Assembly: GCA_002633005.1 (NCBI GenBank)
Contig: NMRA01000581.1
Coordinates: 96,762 to 160,761, forward strand
Length of the DNA stretch: 64,000 nucleotides
From: Phoronis australis
Taxonomy: Eukaryota; Phoronida; Phoronidae
Reading direction: 5' to 3'
Part shown: positions 32,300-44,581 of the stretch, piece after piece
Layout: each line of letters starts with the position of its first letter
Numbering within the stretch: position 1 is the stretch's first letter
Translations under genes and position numbers: made by a program
Notes under the pieces: model-generated
Seen by the model: the letters and a program-made list of their open reading frames with translations, nothing else
Databases searched by the model: none
What the model was told of the DNA's origin: nothing

Positions 32300-35200
32300 T
32301 TCTTTAGCCAGTTAAAGAGGGCGAAATGCCGCTTTAAAAACGTCATTTCACGTGCGAAGACAAATCACGAAAAGAAGCGCGTGAATCTGTGAGAGGTGCA
32401 AACAAACGGGCATTGCGACAGTGAAATGTGTGAGCTGCGATAACGACCCATTCCTGTCAACAGGTGTGAGGCGCAGTGCTGTAAGTTATAAGATTTGCAA
32501 GAGATCATCAATGCTTGAAGAATTATATGTAACTATGCCTCTTTAGTATAATTTTTTGTTAGAAACTGTATATTAGGCATATGTCCTTAGTCAGGCCTGC
32601 TAGAAACAAAAATAGACTAGTTGACTGTTCTACTAAACATCTTAATTTTTTGCGTAATTTTGGGTTGCCGTTCACTGAGCAAGCTGCAGCCACAGGGTTG
32701 AATAATTCGGTGGTGTCAGGTGTTGGCGGCCGAGAGACTTTCGGCAACGATAAAACTTCCACCTGCTATACTCCTGTCCCCAGTATTCGAAAAATTCCAT
32801 CACCGGAGTGAAACTAAAGAATTTTTACAATGGGACAAGCATTTATGTAAAATAATTTTCTGATAATTCAAACAGACTTACATTTTCAAATCGTCAACGT
32901 ATCGGGTTAGATTAACACTTCTTTGTTTATTGTAGTTATTTAACTACGCTAAATGTTAACCTTCGTAAATTTTCAAAAAGAACAATGTGAAGTAATAACT
33001 TTATTCTTCTTAACTACCTTAAGAGATTCTTCACACTTGTATTAAAAATGTTTTTATATGCCAAAAGTGTGAGTTAGTTGAGAGGACTGCATATATCGAT
33101 CTACCATTTTCAAGTTGTTCGATTTTCAATGCTTTTGGAAAACCAAAACATCTATTTTTCCCACTGTTTGGGTAGGTATGAAAAAATACAGAGAATATTT
33201 ACGGTAGTCCGTGGCCGAGGGTAAATCCCTTTTCCAAACAACGAAGTATTCCTAAAATATTGCTAAGTATTGTTTTGGTGATTCCAATTTATCCTCGTAA
33301 TGTCTTACATCTTTACCAGTCGTGTGAGAAGAGCACGATTTTACTAAAAAACACGTACTGCCTGTGTCACACAATGTTTATCATGGTTCTTGTTGAGAGG
33401 TCTTTGCCCACAGTCACGTGTAACTCACCTACAACGTTTGTCGCCCTTGTCAGTTAAGCAGACTTTGAAACGAGTTTCAAAATTTGTTCCAAGCGTTTCA
33501 TGGCAGACGAAAGGTACTGAACATTTGTTGAACATTTGTTTTAGAGAGCTGGATGAGAAAGTCACTGTTAATATCTGTTTATAGGCAAAAACCGGGTATA
33601 GTATCTTAAAGCTGTTTTAATACGTCAAAAAGAGATTTTGTCCAATGGCATTTGTTCGAGGGTAAATCGAAAATGTTTTACTAGTAACGGATGTAACATT
33701 AACTGCGAGAGTTCCAGTTATATCGTCTGAGGTTTTCTCATGTAGAGTTTCGATCTACCGACGAGCTTATAGTCATGATCGTTCGACACTAGTTTCATGT
33801 AATTACATGTATTTCAAATTTACGAATGTTCAATTTTGATGCAGTCAACGAAATTTATTAAAAACGTCATAGTAGCGTCATCATGAGCAGCTGGTCGCCT
33901 TTTTAAACCTCTAGTGCAGAGACACAACTGCTCATTACAAAAACTCGACAACAGCGGTTTCCATCTCGAAGCTAAATCCTCGAAATAATCTAGCTTCGCA
34001 TAGGCCTCCAGATTGGACTCGGCTTCGTGTAAGTCAAAAATACAGCTAAGTTCCTGTATTGATTTCCTTATTTGCAAAGTCACGTGAGTTGACAGGCGCG
34101 ATAGGTGTCCTTAAGTAAACACCGTTTGTTACTGCTGTTTGTCATGCGCAATACGACTGTTAAATACAACTGTTAAAGAACTGGAAGTAAAGAAGTCATG
34201 ATTATTTATACTGCCAGAGAAGAAATGTGCGTTGTTACACCTTATTTCATTTTCTTGCTCAGATCATTCATGAGTTTCCGTATCGGCATAAATGAGCGTC
34301 TCAGGTTATGTACGCTCAACAGTGCACTTCAAAGTTATGTCCTGATGGGCTGGGCCTCGGACGAATACTTCCTCGAAATATAGCGATACAACACTGTTTT
34401 CAAATCACGAATTTCAGAACAGCTGGCATTTTAGCGAAACTCAATGACCGCAATATTGTTACCGGTTCATATCCGCGCTGGAGCTGATTTCAGCAAATCG
34501 GATTTCTCACGGATAATGACACTTTTAGGTCAACGCGCCTACACGTGAAACACTTCAGTAAAAATGTCGTTGAAAAACGCATTATTTCGGAAATTGGCAC
34601 CTGGGCGTAAACATGTCCACGGTGTAATTCAAACCTCTGAAATGAGCTTCGTTAAGTGTAAACGCAGTGAGTCTGTTACAGGTGCATAAAGCTCAACACT
34701 GCTTTATACTTGTACAGCCTGGTGAGTAGGAACCAATTAAGTAGTCCTTCACTGAACAATAAACTCTAAACTTGATGATTTGTCATTATTACCGTCTATC
34801 TACCATAAATGGATCGTTTGATGTCTGTTTAACAAGATTAAGCTGAAGATACATTCACACCAAGACAACAAACCAAACAATTTCTTTTGATGCAAATGTT
34901 AAACACGTACTCTGTCAAACACTAGGTAATAGTTTACTAAATTATAGTTTTGTTTTCGTTTTACACCAGTTTTGAGTTCTCTCACGTAAGTCCTAAAAGC
35001 CCTCATCCAAAAAGGACACGTCATCTCAAAACTGATTTCGGAAAACAGCACATAAGTACAGTATCTAAAAACTTCAGTCAATCTGATCAGTCATTTCTGA
35101 GATACGGTATGATGTTTCCAAGTTAAGAAGATTTGCAAGTTTCTTGCATACTACAACCATTACGTGTAGATACTGGCACTAGTTTAACTTACGTTTAGAC

Positions 35201-36840
35201 AAAGGTTAAGTCAGCAAATCTTGTTTATTTTAAGCTACACTTCTCCACATTCAAGATTTCAGTTTTGTAATCTGTGCATTTCGTGGAAAATTTTTCAGGA
35301 GTCTTGATTTTTGTTTGCATCAACACAACAATTTGCGGAATTAACTTCATTCACTCGATCGAGTATAGGCTTTGAGAAAAAATCTTAAAATACCCGTGGA
35401 GAAGATCCGCAAAGCCTCGCCTGAACGGGCCTGTTATGTTTCTTCGGCTGGCTGTAAAAATTATCTACTTTCCAGTTCAAAGAATAGACTAGACCCATAA
35501 GTACACCGTGCGTCGGTGGAAATCATCTTCCTGTATAGATTAAGTAATTTAGCAAAAGAATTCACTGATTAACGAAACTGACTTCCTTTATGCAATCACG
35601 TGAGCTTGTTCTGCAGAGGTGTACCGATCGAATACTCAGTATATTGTGATCACGGGCTATGCGATCGGAATTCGCTACCACCAATTTCTGAAGTAGTGGC
35701 AATATTTAACGCTTAAAACCATTACAGTGTTACTTTTCAATTAGTTTAACCACAGATAGAAGGCAGACAGAATGACTTGAAAAGATACAGAAAATGACAC
35801 GGAATGTCGGCGGATAAGCCTGCTAAAACACGTGTTTCAGTAGTAATTGGCCGATATTATTAAGTTTTCCAACGTTCAAACGCAATTAGGCTAACGCACT
35901 TCACAGCATCGTGTAAACGGTTCTCAGCAAATGTCAAATCAAAACATCAAAAAAGTAGATATGCATTTCAAAGCTACGATAATCATCTGTAGCATATATT
36001 CTTCTGAAACGTACTGGAAAATATGTCAGAATGATAAAAACTGTCTTTTACTTTGCAACATCCTGGTGTCGAGTTTCACCGGCGAATACAAGTCGTCCAC
36101 TGAAGTGATGGACACATGCAAGCAGTGACGTCAGAAGTAGACCTGTCAAACTGGAAAAATAACGTTTACCCCGGCGTAATTAGATACCGTGCAGTTACAC
36201 GAGACGTGTCGCTGAAATGACTGGGTTTTAAGTTTCGGATTCATTTGACATTCCCAAAGAAAGGTCTCGCTTTATGAGTTTTTTACAAAAAGGTCCATTG
36301 TTCAGCAGAACTGTCCCTAGAAGAGTTTCATATTGTTTGTACATTTTTTGGGATAAAAAGAGTACTGTCCAAGAGGTTGTTCACAGAATTGATTTCTATA
36401 AAATAGCCTAATGCTGTTGCAGCAAACCTCTTACAAAATCGGTTGTCTTTTCCGTAGAAGCTCCCTACAAATATGTCTCTTAAAACCCTGATAGTTATTT
36501 ATCGTGCTAACGGTGTAAACGGGTGGGATATAAATTTCTCACAGGCAAATACTTTTCAGAAACCTTGGAGTGGCCTCCAGAGATAATCATATGCCAATTC
36601 GTGTCTCTTACCTTACAGAAATGCTGATCAGTTATGAACGATGAATGGGCCGTGGTAGATCTCAATACATACAAATACAGCTTAAAATCTTGAGGTTATA
36701 TAAGACATTAGAAAAATGTCCAAAAATGGCAAATTTTTGAATATCGAGTTGTATCTCAGTAATGCTGTCGTATTCGTATGAAACAGATAAAATGCTTTAT
36801 ACCACAAAATTAGCCTCGAATGGCAGATACAACCGTGTAA
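32300..36840. other. Non-coding stretch, no supported feature
   Basis: AT-rich sequence with only short open frames. The longest minus-strand frame (33820-34083) starts at GTG and has no recognised motif. The plus-strand frame at 32581-32811 is likewise unassigned. I see no tRNA or rRNA in this stretch. Confidence 0.5.
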
Positions 36841-36851
36841 TAACCCATAAA

Positions 36852-36952
36852 GTTATCTCACTAGTGAGATAACATTTTGGCGGGAAACCGAGGTCGGATT
36901 CGAACGCCCCTCGGGCGATAATTCTCCAAAATCCACTCGGGCTCTAGATAAC
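36852..36952 (-). repeat. tRNA-like element flanked by gttatct/agataac ends
   Basis: A perfect 22-bp palindrome (36852-36873) stands at one end, and ctctagataac at the other. On the minus strand the interior has an A-box-like gcccgagtgg and a B-box-like gttcgaatcc about 37 nt apart. That is too close for a normal tRNA, so this is probably a tRNA-derived SINE scrap or a MITE rather than a tRNA gene. Confidence 0.4.
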
Positions 36953-37234
36953 GGAGGATAACGACTTCGCCACGTAATAATCTATATTTATGCGCCATTC
37001 TCCAACAGTCTTTGAACAATTGTTTTTTTCCACTTTTATATCAGGGTCTATAAAAATAGGACATTTTTGATGTTCACGAAAAACACACAAGTTGCACAAG
37101 AAACGAAAACGAAGTGATATTCTTAAAAAGCTGCAACATTGTTCTTGAGATTATTATCCTGAACATTTATATCAAATAAAATTTGCTCGTGTTATTGATA
37201 CTCTTGTTGTGTCAGCAGTGTACTTTTCTTTTTT

Positions 37235-37330
37235 ACAAAGTGCACAAAACGGACACGGTCACGTGACCCATTTAATGACAGATTGGTAAAAAGTCAAAAA
37301 ATGATTTCTCCTAGCTTTTTACATTCACAT
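37235..37330. repeat. Interspersed repeat family R6, copy a
   Basis: The ggtcacgtgaccca block followed by atgacagattggta and a T-rich ctttt tail matches 58025-58110. Low-complexity AT sequence surrounds it. From 37450 to 39300 I see no further feature. Confidence 0.5.
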
Positions 37331-39314
37331 AATATATACTGTTGCAGAGTTAAATACCGTAGTTTCGTAGATATTTGACTAAGTACACAAAGTTGTTATC
37401 AAGGTCCAACATAACCACGAAGAAACAGGCTGGGGACGGGTGAAAAACGTTTAACTTTAGCCAGGAATATACCTAGAGTGTGACACCGACGTACACGGGG
37501 TTGATATCCAGACTGTACAGCGCTTAGTCGGTTCTCACTGTTTTTACTACATTTTGAGATGGTATCGATAATAATCTTGATGTAGTGACAACACCTTAAA
37601 GGTTCATCAGTAAGATACGCGCACAGAGACAGTTACATGTATTCATATAGCCGGCCAAAGAAGAAAGCTCTAAATTTCACGCTTGGATGGCACACCCTAT
37701 CAAACAGAAGAATGTGGGCTTTGGTTACACAATTTGGAAATGTAAGATAGAACCTCTATTTTCATACGTATGCGCAGCGACTGTTTGATATTAAAAGCGG
37801 CCTTTATGTTACAAATTAGACAACAGTTATAACAAGAAATCGGATTCTCGTATACGTCCTCAAAGAATTAAATAAATGTTTATATTGATACCGAACTCAA
37901 TGAAAGAACAATCAATATAAAATAGAAAATATATTTTAAACGGGTATTGTCACTGCAACTCAGAGTTTATGAATACGGCGAAGGAAATGCATAATCCACT
38001 ATTTAACGCTAACATCCATCTACAATACTAAAACTAAGTTGCCTATTAAACTGAATTTTTACACAGAACTGTGCTTAACTCGTGATCGAGGCTAGTCAAA
38101 CTTGAAAACTCCAGGTTATGAGCACAAGCAACTATGTTCATCAAGTCTACTTGCTATTCATTGACAGGGACAGATCGGGCTTTTTGGGGATTCCTTTTCG
38201 GCCACTTCCGTATTGCTGTAATAAACGGGTGAAAAATGTCGCTCCCTTTGCCCGTCGTTTTTGAGACCCCACTTTGACCAGGATCCCGGAGACGTGCCTT
38301 TTCTGGTGCTCACGTTTTTCCTTTTGTTTGCTTGGGAGGTTTCGTCAGGCCTATCTAATGTAGGTTAATTATCTATTTATACAAAAACAATTTCTTGAAC
38401 CGGATCACGTTCCATTGTAACTCGTTAGGTGGGATGCTGAGTGTCTGGACAATGTCTCATCAATTATACCCTACAAACTGGTCTCGACAAGCAGCACTGA
38501 TCGATCCAATGACTTACAAAGTCATAACGAAGTCATTTAGTTATATATGTATCACAAATATACGGTCATCTTAATCAAGATCGATGTAATTATAACAGCC
38601 TAGTGAATTTAATGGCCTTTCAGTTCCACTCACTTACTTGTACGAAGAGAAAATCCGGAGAAATCTGAACGTTTGTCGCTTCAAAATGACTCCTTGGTCA
38701 TACTCCAGTGAAGACGATACTCATGCTAAAACAATCTCCTACATCGTATTTCGTCTTCATTGTAAAATCTCCTCCGTCCAAATAACATTGGTCTAAGACT
38801 GAACACACGGCAAATAGAGAGATCCAACCACACATGCGCATTGGCAACGTCAAGCAGATGGGTGTTATTAAGAGCGACGTGAAGTCCGCTGAGCTAAACA
38901 TTGACTGCGGCGAGATTTCATTAATAAGATCGGTTATGCTTTGATTTTCAAGATTACCGTATGATGACGAACATCGTAATTAACAGACCATTCGTTGCAC
39001 GCCTCTAGTGCCCTCGAATACTAGTGTACAGAAGTAACAAAAAAATCTTATTTTGCGACGTTGATTCTGCAGAAAACTTCTTACTGAAATAGATATATTC
39101 GGAAACGCATTGTTGGGATTACTGTTTGAAGTTATTCAGCTTTAACAAGCGCTTTAAAATAACAAAATACTTTGTTTTGTGATTTTATTACATAATCACA
39201 AATATTTTACGACATAATTACAAATCGTCAAATGTTATCACTGCATGCTAGCCAGTCATTCGCTGAGGCTTTGTGACAGCAAAAGTTTTTAAAAATACTT
39301 TTAAATTGTACCTC

Positions 39315-39430
39315 AGTCTACTTGCCGAGTGGCGTTTACCTCCGCTAGCAAAGCGTCGGACTGCGACCGCTGAGGTCAGTCGTGAGTTCAAATGCATCTT
39401 GGAGCTGATCTCAAAAAATCAATTTTCTCG
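39315..39430 (+). repeat. tRNA-derived SINE head (Ser/Leu-tRNA-like)
   Basis: An A-box-like tgccgagtggcg near 39323 and a B-box-like gagttcaaatgc near 39384 are separated as in a tRNA with a long variable arm. A candidate anticodon arm lies between agcgtc and ccgct. The acceptor stem does not close, so it is not a working tRNA. A CT-rich tail (39478-39545) follows. Confidence 0.5.
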
Positions 39431-39477
39431 CCGATTGTGTCATTTCATTCGCTTTTCACATTATTCCTTGGATCTTC

Positions 39478-39545
39478 TTCTCTCTATCTCTCCCTCTCCC
39501 TCCCTCCCTCCCTCCCTCCCCCCTCGCTCCCCCTCTCTCCCTTCC
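39478..39545. repeat. CT-rich low-complexity tract
   Basis: Runs of ctccctccct and ctctctc, almost without purines on this strand. Frames across it (Ser/Pro/Leu-rich) are not genes. Confidence 0.85.
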
Positions 39546-39784
39546 ACCCACCTCTAAGTCTTAAATCCTCCACTTTTGCTGAATATGTTCACTCACATAT
39601 ACATGTACAGTGTGCATCTGCTCAATGGGTCTGGAGGCACCTGCTCAGGGTAAATGACATATGAATGTGTATGGTTTATTGATAATATTGTTAATTTGTA
39701 GCGTTGAGTTTGGCGAATAAATGGTTAGGAAAAAGAAGGAAATCACTTACATGTATTTCAAGGAATATGAGACACTTTTTGCAG

Positions 39785-39840
39785 TGTTCTACTGGAAGGC
39801 CGGGGCTCTAACCACTGAGACAAATTGCCTCTCCATGACC
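39785..39840 (-). repeat. Half tRNA-like SINE remnant (A-box only)
   Basis: The minus strand reads gtctcagtggttagagc, a close match to the tRNA A-box arm. No B-box is found downstream, so it is a truncated SINE head, not a tRNA. Confidence 0.4.
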
Positions 39841-40844
39841 TGTTTGGGGTTGCATGACGTCAGGAGAAGAAAACTCAGCTATCGACTTTCTTTAAATTGG
39901 CGTGTGTCAAATTCTTCTTACGAATATAATAATATTAAAGAAACGAGCACAAGATCACTTTTCTGAATCTCATTTCTTTACAAATCATTCGTCACCTGAG
40001 CAATGATTCCGATTTGCAAATCATTCTGTATGTCCTCACAAACCGATGGGCTGTGCCGTATTTTCTTGAAGAGCCTCGTAGACCACGTCATAAATTGAAA
40101 ACATATAGACAATAAAGCTGCAGCCTGTGATAAAATTTCAATCTGAAATTTTCAATCAGACCACCTGCCTCACATTTCTGCCACTTCTCTCGCAGTCGTT
40201 TGTTTGTTTATTCCAGCCTAACAGCTGGTTACATGATGCAGCTTCATCGACGAATAAGCCGGACACCACTTTGAAGCGACTTTGTGGTGGTCTACTTCGT
40301 TATTGGTTAATTGGTGTGAAGTACCTTCGGCTATGAATTCGTCTCTGTCTTACAAAAGTGGTAATAGTTTTCTAGAAATGGTGCGCATGAGGTGGTTAAT
40401 AGACTGACTTCTATACGTGTACTAGTTATTACGATTCAATGACTGTGGATTATCTCGTACGTAAATTTAAAATATCATCTTAGAAAAAAAATTAAAATAA
40501 TGAAAAGTATTAACATCTGAACGATGAATTGATTGACAGCTTACACAAGAACGTAACACTTCAATGTTCTTAGTGTGTAATACATCCGGTCACTTCCACT
40601 TCGTTTTACGTTATTTTCAAACAAGGTGTCGCTGCACTGCCTCGACCAAGTACGGCAGCAGACAATTGACTTTTTGTGTAATCTCTGCTCTCGTTGGCAA
40701 TTCAATGTACCCTAGTCCACGAAATTAATATAGTCATCGTCCTGTTAGTGAGACTGATGAAGAAACTTTGATCCAATTTGTTTTGACAAGCAAGGTAAGT
40801 AATGTGTAAAACTTTCCGAGTCGGGCAACTGCGAGTACATGTAG

Positions 40845-41250
40845 TTGTTAGGGCAACGGAAGCGAACAGTTATTTGGGCAACGAAAGCACAACAGTTATT
40901 TGGGAAACGAACGAGAGTAGTTATTTGGGAAACGAACGCGAACAGCTATTTGGGCAACGAACGCGAGTAGTTATTTGGGCAACAGTCGGGAGCTGGTATT
41001 TGTGCAACTAATGGAAGTAGCTTTTGGGTAACGACCACCAGCAGTTATTTGTGCAAAGAACGCGAGCAGTTATTTGTTATTTGTATAACGATCGGGAGTA
41101 GTTACTTGTCCAACGAGCATGGGTAGTTATTGGGACAATGAGCGCGAGCAGATAGTTGTGAAATGAACGCAAACAATTATTTGGTCAACGAACGGAAGCA
41201 GAAACGAACACAAGCAATTATTTGGGCAACGAACGCGAGCAATTACTTAC
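40845..41250 (+). repeat. Minisatellite, unit about 24-28 bp
   Basis: Some fourteen imperfect units of the type agttatttgggcaacgaacg followed by cgag(c). Spacing is irregular and the units drift. The frame reading through it (repeating YLGNE/IWATN) comes from the repeat. Confidence 0.85.
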
Positions 41251-41317
41251 AGGAATCGGTGCTTTTCCTGAACTTGATTCTTAAGAGTTCAGCTAACTCA
41301 CAGCGGCTGCACCAGAT

Positions 41318-41380
41318 AATAATAATAACGATAACGATATCGATATCGATTACGATAACGATAACGATAACGATAATAAA

Positions 41381-41414
<34 letters not shown>

Positions 41415-41502
41415 TCATTAAAACTAAATCTAAAACTAAGCATTAAACGATGCCGATGATAAGATGACGATGACTGGGATGGTGATGATGACGATGATGG
41501 TG
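41318..41502 (+). repeat. Compound microsatellite (ataacg/gatatc, taa, gatgatgac)
   Basis: 41318-41376 alternates taataa, cgataa and cgatat. 41377-41415 is (taa)n. 41450-41502 is rich in gatgat and gatgac. Ile-rich frames on both strands here are artefacts. Confidence 0.9.
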
Positions 41503-41675
41503 ACAAATGGTTCCAAGAGTAATGACTCGGGGTACTTCCACTACAGAGGTACATGACATTTTACGAAAGTATACAGTTTTTAACAAAATTTCCAACTCTT
41601 CAAAACTTTACAAAATGTTCTATTTTTCAGCTATAAAAATGTACAGAAGGCTTTTTGATATTCAATTATATAGTT

Positions 41676-41725
41676 TTTATAACACCTGTTCCAAAAGATG
41701 TTTATAACACCTGTTCCAAAAGATG
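41676..41725 (+). repeat. Perfect 25-bp tandem duplication, two copies
   Basis: tttataacacctgttccaaa followed by agatg occupies 41676-41700 and repeats exactly at 41701-41725. Surrounding sequence is unique. Confidence 0.9.
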
Positions 41726-42599
41726 CTTTCAGTTTAGACTGGAGAATCATAAATCATAATGTACTCAACCTCAGAACAATTGGTAAGTATCTTGAGTTCG
41801 CCCAAAAGTAGAATAGAAAATGTCAAAAATAATTTCGAGTTAGATTTCGAGTATATAGCTTGGACACCGGGCCCTGGTCAGAATTATCTCCACATGGCAC
41901 CACACGTGGGTATTTTCATTAAAAAATATGAGGTCATTGGTGATCCCGGACTTCAAAACCAATGTCACGTTAGTATTTATGGCTTTGGTAGTGCGACGTC
42001 ATTTTCCATGCTTCCCATACTCATAAGTTTTCAATCTCGACTTTCAGTGATTCTTAGCCGAACTATATCTGGCAAAATGTCGTCGATTTCCATAACATAT
42101 TTTGCGACACTGAGCCGACTCGCGGTCGAATCGGTTTCGCCGTTAGGTGACTGATCGGTAGTGCCCTGAGAAAACTTTCTGCCCCCTTTCTTCTTTTCAA
42201 ATACAATCTCAACAACGTACACAAAACACTAAGCCGCTGTATTTTGAACTAAATTAGGAGAAACTAGATGACCACTGTCCGAGAAGATCACTGCTTTAAC
42301 CTCCTTAAAATGACGACAGGTAAATATTGGAAACAAAATACGGTTTCAGTTTCTTTTGTTTTGTTCCATTTTCACAACACCAGTTGCGCCACATATTTTT
42401 TATCTGAAAAGAAGTGCGTGTACAAAGTTAGATTTAAAAACAGTTGACTTCTACTTACCCTACACGATAGACAGGCACGTTCCCTTGTGCGTTACTCTTT
42501 CCGGTTGAGAAGATTGATCTCTTCGAGTTACGATTGATTCGGGCTACGTGTATACCTGTTTAATACTTGTCACTCAAACCTTGGTTCCAGCTCAACGCA

Positions 42600-42750
42600 T
42601 GAACCTCATCTCCACAATTTCTAAACATCTGTTCAACAAAAGTTTGCTCACTTATTCTTGTTGCACCGATTTCAAGCAGTGGAACAGCCTACCAAACCAC
42701 TTACGAGAAATACAATCTCCCTCAAACTTTTAGCAGCAAATCTTGGCAAC
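42600..42750 (+). pseudogene. Non-LTR retrotransposon (LINE) 3'-end ORF remnant
   Basis: The frame reads CTDFKQWNSLPNHLREIQSP then SNF. The WNSLP..LR....SNF motif is the hallmark of the C-terminal end of many LINE reverse-transcriptase ORFs. The match is short, with a stop right after SNF, so it is a 5'-truncated dead copy. Clade cannot be set from this piece. Confidence 0.6.
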
Positions 42751-43459
42751 TTTCATTCCTTTAAGGCCTATTAAAACGATAAGCAGCCTCAATTTCTCGA
42801 ACGTTGCCATCGCATTCGACGGGTTTTCATCCGTAAGTGTAGCTTTCAAGTACGCAAACTTCAACTACTGTAATACACAATGCGTGTAGTTCAAAGGTTG
42901 TAAAATGATATGCGAAGTTAGCTGTTACAATATTTCTGCCAAACGCTTGTGGCCACACAAATGGTATTTTAATAACACAGTCTAAGAAGTGTTCTTAAGA
43001 TCATCAGTGGAGCTTAAAGGCCACCAGTGAGTCCAATCTTAACTTAGTGGCGCATTAAGTCTTTGGAAACAAACAGTCAGAGCGCTGCGGTCCATACTGT
43101 GTTTTAAATCTCTGGTCTTGGTTACTCTATAGAGTTCCATTGACCGACCGGCGATGGTGACCGGGGGCTGGTGGAATGGGTGAGAGACTGGGTGTTGACG
43201 GGGAGAGTGGACGGGTGGGAAAGAGAGAAGGCTGGTTTGGCTCACAACCGGAAGTTGCGCGGATTGAGTTGCATGCGAAGGAATGCGTAAAATCTGAGGC
43301 TCACGAGCAGGAGAGGACCAAGCTAGAATGGCTAGTGATTGGGAAGGGACAGGACGCCCTTACCCATTTGTGGTTCCAGGTCACAGCTGAGCGTCCTTAA
43401 AGGTGATCACGCGTTGGGTCTCCCAAAAGTATATCAATCATTAGTCATATGGTTCCTAT

Positions 43460-43600
43460 GTGTACACTCTTTCACACACCCTCTGATACAGCGCCACCTA
43501 TACTGAAAAGTGGCCTTTTAGAAACATGATGAACGACACATGGAATCATTCCGTGTGTGGGCATCAATGCGCATGCTTCGTCGGAAGTTTATCGATCACA
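43460..43600. repeat. Repeat family R2-like tail, copy c
   Basis: acactctttcacac...cagcgccacctat followed by gatgaacgacacatggaat and ccgtgtgtgg. The same tail order appears at 49990-50100 and 56525-56610. In reverse complement the first block matches 23205-23255. Confidence 0.5.
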
Positions 43601-43779
43601 TCGCCACCCCTTGCACACGCCTTCAATGCACTGGGCTTGGCCACGGGATCGGGCTTCCCGATAGAAAGCGTTCATCATGTTTCCACAGGGCCACTTCTCA
43701 GTTTAGGTGGCTTTGTGTCAGATTGTATTCTATGTACAGAAAGAATGAATAGTACCGAGTCAAATTGCTGCATGATGTG

Positions 43780-43932
43780 GCTGTGGTGGTGGTGTTAGTG
43801 GTGGTGGTTGTGGTGGTGGTCATCGGTGGTGGTCGTAGTGGTGGTTGTGGTGGTGGTCATCGGTGGTGGTCGTAGTGGTGGTTGTGGTGGTGGTCATTGG
43901 TGGTGGTCGTAGTGGTGGTTGTAGTGGGGTGG
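43780..43932 (+). repeat. GT-rich minisatellite
   Basis: About four units of gtggtggttgtggtggtggt followed by catcggtggtggtcgta. Internal copies are nearly identical, with a c/t difference in the third. The unit is about 36-37 bp. Confidence 0.9.
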
Positions 43933-44450
43933 TAACAGTTATTACTCTATTCCTGTCGCCACTAATGTCATCTGCAATAACTTATAATTTCATTCCAACC
44001 CAGTTGCCTGTATATTGACCACGAGTCATCTTTAAAGTTTGCAACTGACAACAGATCAGAGAGAACGTACGATTTCATTCTTAAACAGTATTTCATTTCA
44101 GTGCAAAATACCGTTCACGTCAAACCATCAATTCAAATTAAAGTAAGCTTTCTCACGGTTAGTTAATAATAGAAATGTACTATCACATTCAAGTTCCCTT
44201 GTGATTTTTCCAGTGTTTTGTTTGTTTGTTTAAATTTTCGGTAAAATGTCGCCCACTGAGCAGTTCGTAGGGGTTGTTTCAATTACTACCTCAAACACAT
44301 TTTCTCATACCCGAAAAGTCCGCTAATTACATATCACTTGCAGGAAGCCTGTCGTTTCACCACCGAATCATTTATACAAACGTGTATTTTTAGCTGTATA
44401 TAATTAATGTTATTAATGTATTCATAAGATGATTTATCCCGGTTCCTGTT

Positions 44451-44456
44451 TATAAA
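44451..44456 (+). promoter_or_regulatory. Candidate TATA box upstream of the 44582 start
   Basis: TATAAA lies 131 bp before an ATG in good Kozak context (agaATGG). It is supportive only, since the gene itself is a weak model. Confidence 0.3.
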
Positions 44457-44581
44457 GATTCGTCAACTGCTACATCCTCAGATAGTTATTACTGTATTGA
44501 TCGTAATTCTAAGCTATCGGAGAGAATATTAATTACCATTATCTTTGATCGTAGTCATTAAAAGCAAAGGGTGGTATCAGA

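Noticed and set aside
33820-34083. 88-aa minus-strand frame (starts at GTG) with ELSCIFDLHEAESNLEAY
   Set aside because: Composition looks somewhat coding, but there is no ATG, only weak splice sites and no recognised family.
36885-36950. Functional tRNA gene on the minus strand
   Set aside because: A-box to B-box distance is too short and the acceptor stem does not pair.
38698-38901. Short minus-strand frame with a signal-peptide-like MRMCGWISLFAVCSV
   Set aside because: The whole product would be under 50 residues, with no supporting splice or promoter signals. Likely chance.
40845-41250. CRISPR-like array of regularly spaced repeats
   Set aside because: Units abut without unique spacers and drift along the array. 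It is a minisatellite in animal DNA.
41759-42154. 131-aa plus-strand frame
   Set aside because: No motif, mixed composition and an equally long overlapping frame on the other strand. Probably random.
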